Positions 62,114-64,000 of a DNA stretch of 64,000 nt are shown piece after piece; positions within the stretch are counted from its first letter, which is position 1; each line of letters begins with the position of its first letter. The position numbers and the translations under genes are program-made. Below the pieces are notes generated by a model. That model made no database searches. It saw only the letters and a list, made by a program, of their open reading frames with translations, and was not told the origin of the DNA. The stretch comes from an uncultured Pseudodesulfovibrio sp. (GTDB lineage Bacteria; Desulfobacterota; Desulfovibrionia; Desulfovibrionales; Desulfovibrionaceae). The stretch spans positions 599,740 through 663,739 of the forward strand of contig NZ_OY776488.1 of the NCBI RefSeq assembly GCF_963675635.1. The letters run 5' to 3'.

Positions 62114-63948
62114 ATGCAGACTATCTACACCGATTTTCTTGTTGTCGGCGCAGGTCTGGCGGGCGAGCGCGCTGCCGTTGAGGCGGCTGACGCCGGTTTC
62201 TCCGCCATCTGTTTGAGCCTTGTACCGGCTCGTCGTTCTCATTCTTCCGCCGCACAGGGCGGCATGCAGGCCTCTCTAGGCAACTCCGTCATGGGTGAGG
62301 GAGACTGTCCAGACGTTCATTTTGCAGATACCGTCAAGGGGTCCGACTGGGGTTGTGACCAGGAAGTAGCCCGTTTGTTTGCGGACGCGGCCCCTATTGA
62401 AATGCGTCGTCTGGCCCATTGGGGTGTGCCATGGAACCGTGTTGTTCCTGGTAAGTCCATTTACTACAAGGGCGGCAAGCAGTTTGAAAAAATTGAGGCC
62501 GAGGATAAGGAAGGCCTGATTATGGCACGTTCCTTCGGCGGCACTGCAAATGGCGTACCTGTTATACTTCGGACGGCACAGGCCACGCGGTTATGTGCAC
62601 CATGGACAACCGATGCGCTCAGATGGGCGTTGAGGTCCACGACAAAACAGAAGCCATTGCCCTGATTCAGGATGGCGACACCTGCTACGGCGTCGTAGCC
62701 CGTTGCCTGCGTACGGGAGAGTTGCGGACGTATCTTTCCAAGGCAACCATGATCGCGGCCGGCGGTTTCGGACGCATTTATCCGAATACGACCAATGCAG
62801 TCATTTGTGACGGTGGGGCGCACACCATGTGCGTGGATACCGGGGTGGTTCCCATGGGGAACATGGAAGCTGTCCAGTTCCATCCAACAGGCATCGTACC
62901 GACAGATATTCTCGTCACCGAAGGCTGTCGCGGTGACGGTGGAACGCTCCTTGATGTTAATGAAAAACGCTTCATGCACGAATATGAACCAGAGAAAGCC
63001 GAACTCGCCTCTCGCGACGTGGTCTCCCGTTGGATGACCCATCATATGCGTGAAGGTCACGGTGTCAAATCGCCCTATGGTGAACACCTCTGGCTTGATA
63101 TTCGCCATCTTGGTGAAGAACACATTACCGGAAAACTCCGTGAAGTGTACGAAATATGTACGTCTTTCCTGGGTGTTGATCCGATTTATCAGTTGATTCC
63201 TGTTCGTCCTACTCAGCATTATTCAATGGGTGGTGTCCGTACTAACAAGGATGGCGCAGCCTACGGCCTTAAAGGCTTGTTCGCAGCCGGTGAAGCAGCA
63301 TGTTGGGATATGCACGGTTTCAATCGGCTGGGTGGCAACTCCCTGGCCGAAACAGTTGTTGCTGGTGGTATTATCGGTCGCAAGATCGGCGAATACCTTC
63401 AGGGGTGCGAGACTGAATTCAAGACTTCGCTCATCAACGACACGGTCAAGAAACAACAGTCTCGCATTGATGATCTCATCAAATGTACCAATGGCTCCGA
63501 GAACGTTTACAAGGTTCGGGCAGCCATGCAGGATGCCTTGCATAAGGGTGCCAACATCTTCCGTACTCAGGATGGGTTGGAAACCTGTGTTGCATCTCTT
63601 CAGGAAGCACTGGCACGGGCGCGGAACGTTGGTCTGCGGTCCGACGGCAAAGGTGTCAATCCGGAGCTTGCCGCTGCACTCAAGCTTGAAGGGCAGGTCA
63701 AGATGGCCCTGATGGTTGCTTATGGTGCACTTATGCGTACAGAGTCCCGTGGTTCTCATAACCGCGAAGACTTCACCGCGCGCAACGACCGTGATTGGCT
63801 CAACCGCACACTGGCTTATTGGAAGAACGAGGGCGATACATTGCCGACGCTTGAATATGAAGCTGCGACCGAGATCGTTGAAATCCCTCCGGGAGACCGC
63901 GGCTACGGAAAGTCCGAAATAATCAGCGCTGACGACAAAAAGGAATAA
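62114..63948 (+). pseudogene. frdA: Fumarate reductase/succinate dehydrogenase flavoprotein subunit, interrupted by a one-base frameshift
   Basis: FrdA is split into two overlapping reading frames. The first (62114-62665) gives the FAD domain: GAGLAGERAAVEAA and RRSHSSAAQGG, the histidine for covalent FAD. The second (open to 63948) gives CTMDNRCAQMGVE, QFHPTG, RGDGGTL, PTQHYSMGG and the C-terminal RTESRGSHNRED. After ARSFGGTA the chain should read KWRTCYTSDGTGH, which is encoded one base back (TGG at 62551). One A seems missing from the AAA at 62548-62550. Read through this, about 611 aa of a complete protein result. A sequencing error, a recent mutation or unusual frameshifting are all possible; the first is the simplest. 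Confidence 0.9.
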
Positions 63949-63951
63949 ACC

Positions 63952-64000
63952 ATGTCCAGATTACTGAAATTCAATATATTCCGGTATAATCCCGAGGACG
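63952..64000 (+). CDS. frdB: Fumarate reductase/succinate dehydrogenase iron-sulfur subunit (start only)
   Basis: First 16 codons, MSRLLKFNIFRYNPED, match the FrdB/SdhB N-terminus. AAGGA six to seven bases upstream of ATG 63952, 3 bases after the frdA stop. The rest lies beyond the window. Confidence 0.9.
   Translation, partial: MSRLLKFNIFRYNPED

Noticed and set aside
62548-62554. Programmed -1 frameshift in frdA
   Set aside because: The bases do not form a standard X-XXY-YYZ slippery site; a missing A is simpler. Not fully excluded.

Overview
The window is a continuous stretch of bacterial chromosome, moderately GC-rich, with short intergenic gaps and long co-directional gene strings. Gene content points to a Desulfovibrio/Pseudodesulfovibrio-type sulfate reducer (Desulfovibrionaceae). 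The evidence is a complex I operon without the NADH-input subunits NuoE/F/G, a Wolinella-type fumarate reductase order (frdC-frdA-frdB), a CdaA-type c-di-AMP synthase with CdaR and GlmM, ThiH-type thiamin synthesis and small ferredoxins. The genus is an inference from gene content; no rRNA is present.

Layout. 1-3440: end of argF, then argG and argH (arginine synthesis). 3583-13522: ftsH, folP, cdaA, cdaR, glmM, galU, a secreted unknown and priA in one tight + strand string. 13592-16571: Skp-like chaperone, triple-SH3b secreted protein, periplasmic solute-binding protein. 16759-17199 (-): zinc-ribbon unknown. 17338-22220: TPP riboswitch with terminator controlling thiS-G-H-F-E-C. 22277-28118: an accessory-looking stretch with an FKBP-methyltransferase fusion, an orphan acidic protein, a degenerate HD-GYP protein, an AT-rich methyltransferase and a coiled-coil membrane protein. 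28434-28685 (-): two tandem initiator tRNA genes, each with its own promoter and terminator. 28846-33363: envelope/lipid genes (GT2, LAB_N, VTT/TVP38, PAP2, WaaG-like GT4, UDP-xylose synthase). 33536-35592: ComB-like phosphatase and a receiver-PAS-GGDEF cyclase. 35878-47553: nuoABCDHIJK, two MrpD/NuoL-like subunits with a small membrane protein between them, nuoM and nuoN. 47973-51249: two DUF1538 membrane proteins, a P-II-like protein, a twin-CBS protein, a zinc-ribbon microprotein and a HsdR-N-like protein. 51447-52827 (-): ferredoxin and a divergent YchF GTPase. 52950-56629: shikimate kinase, KtrB/KtrA potassium uptake, chorismate synthase. 56655-61005: small P-loop protein, DUF2238, YbjQ-like protein and an M16 lipoprotein peptidase. 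61452-64000: frdC, a frameshifted frdA and the start of frdB.

The most interesting candidate system is the DUF1538-DUF1538-PII-CBS module. Two paralogous half-transporters sharing GFSTT(V/I)AEP and [11 protein letters not shown] motifs are followed by two soluble nucleotide-sensing-type proteins, which looks like a ligand-gated transporter of unknown substrate. Other notable points are the one-base frameshift in frdA, the FKBP-methyltransferase fusion whose SAM-binding core is collapsed, and several proteins whose catalytic residues are replaced. All calls come from reading sequence and motifs; no database search was run.
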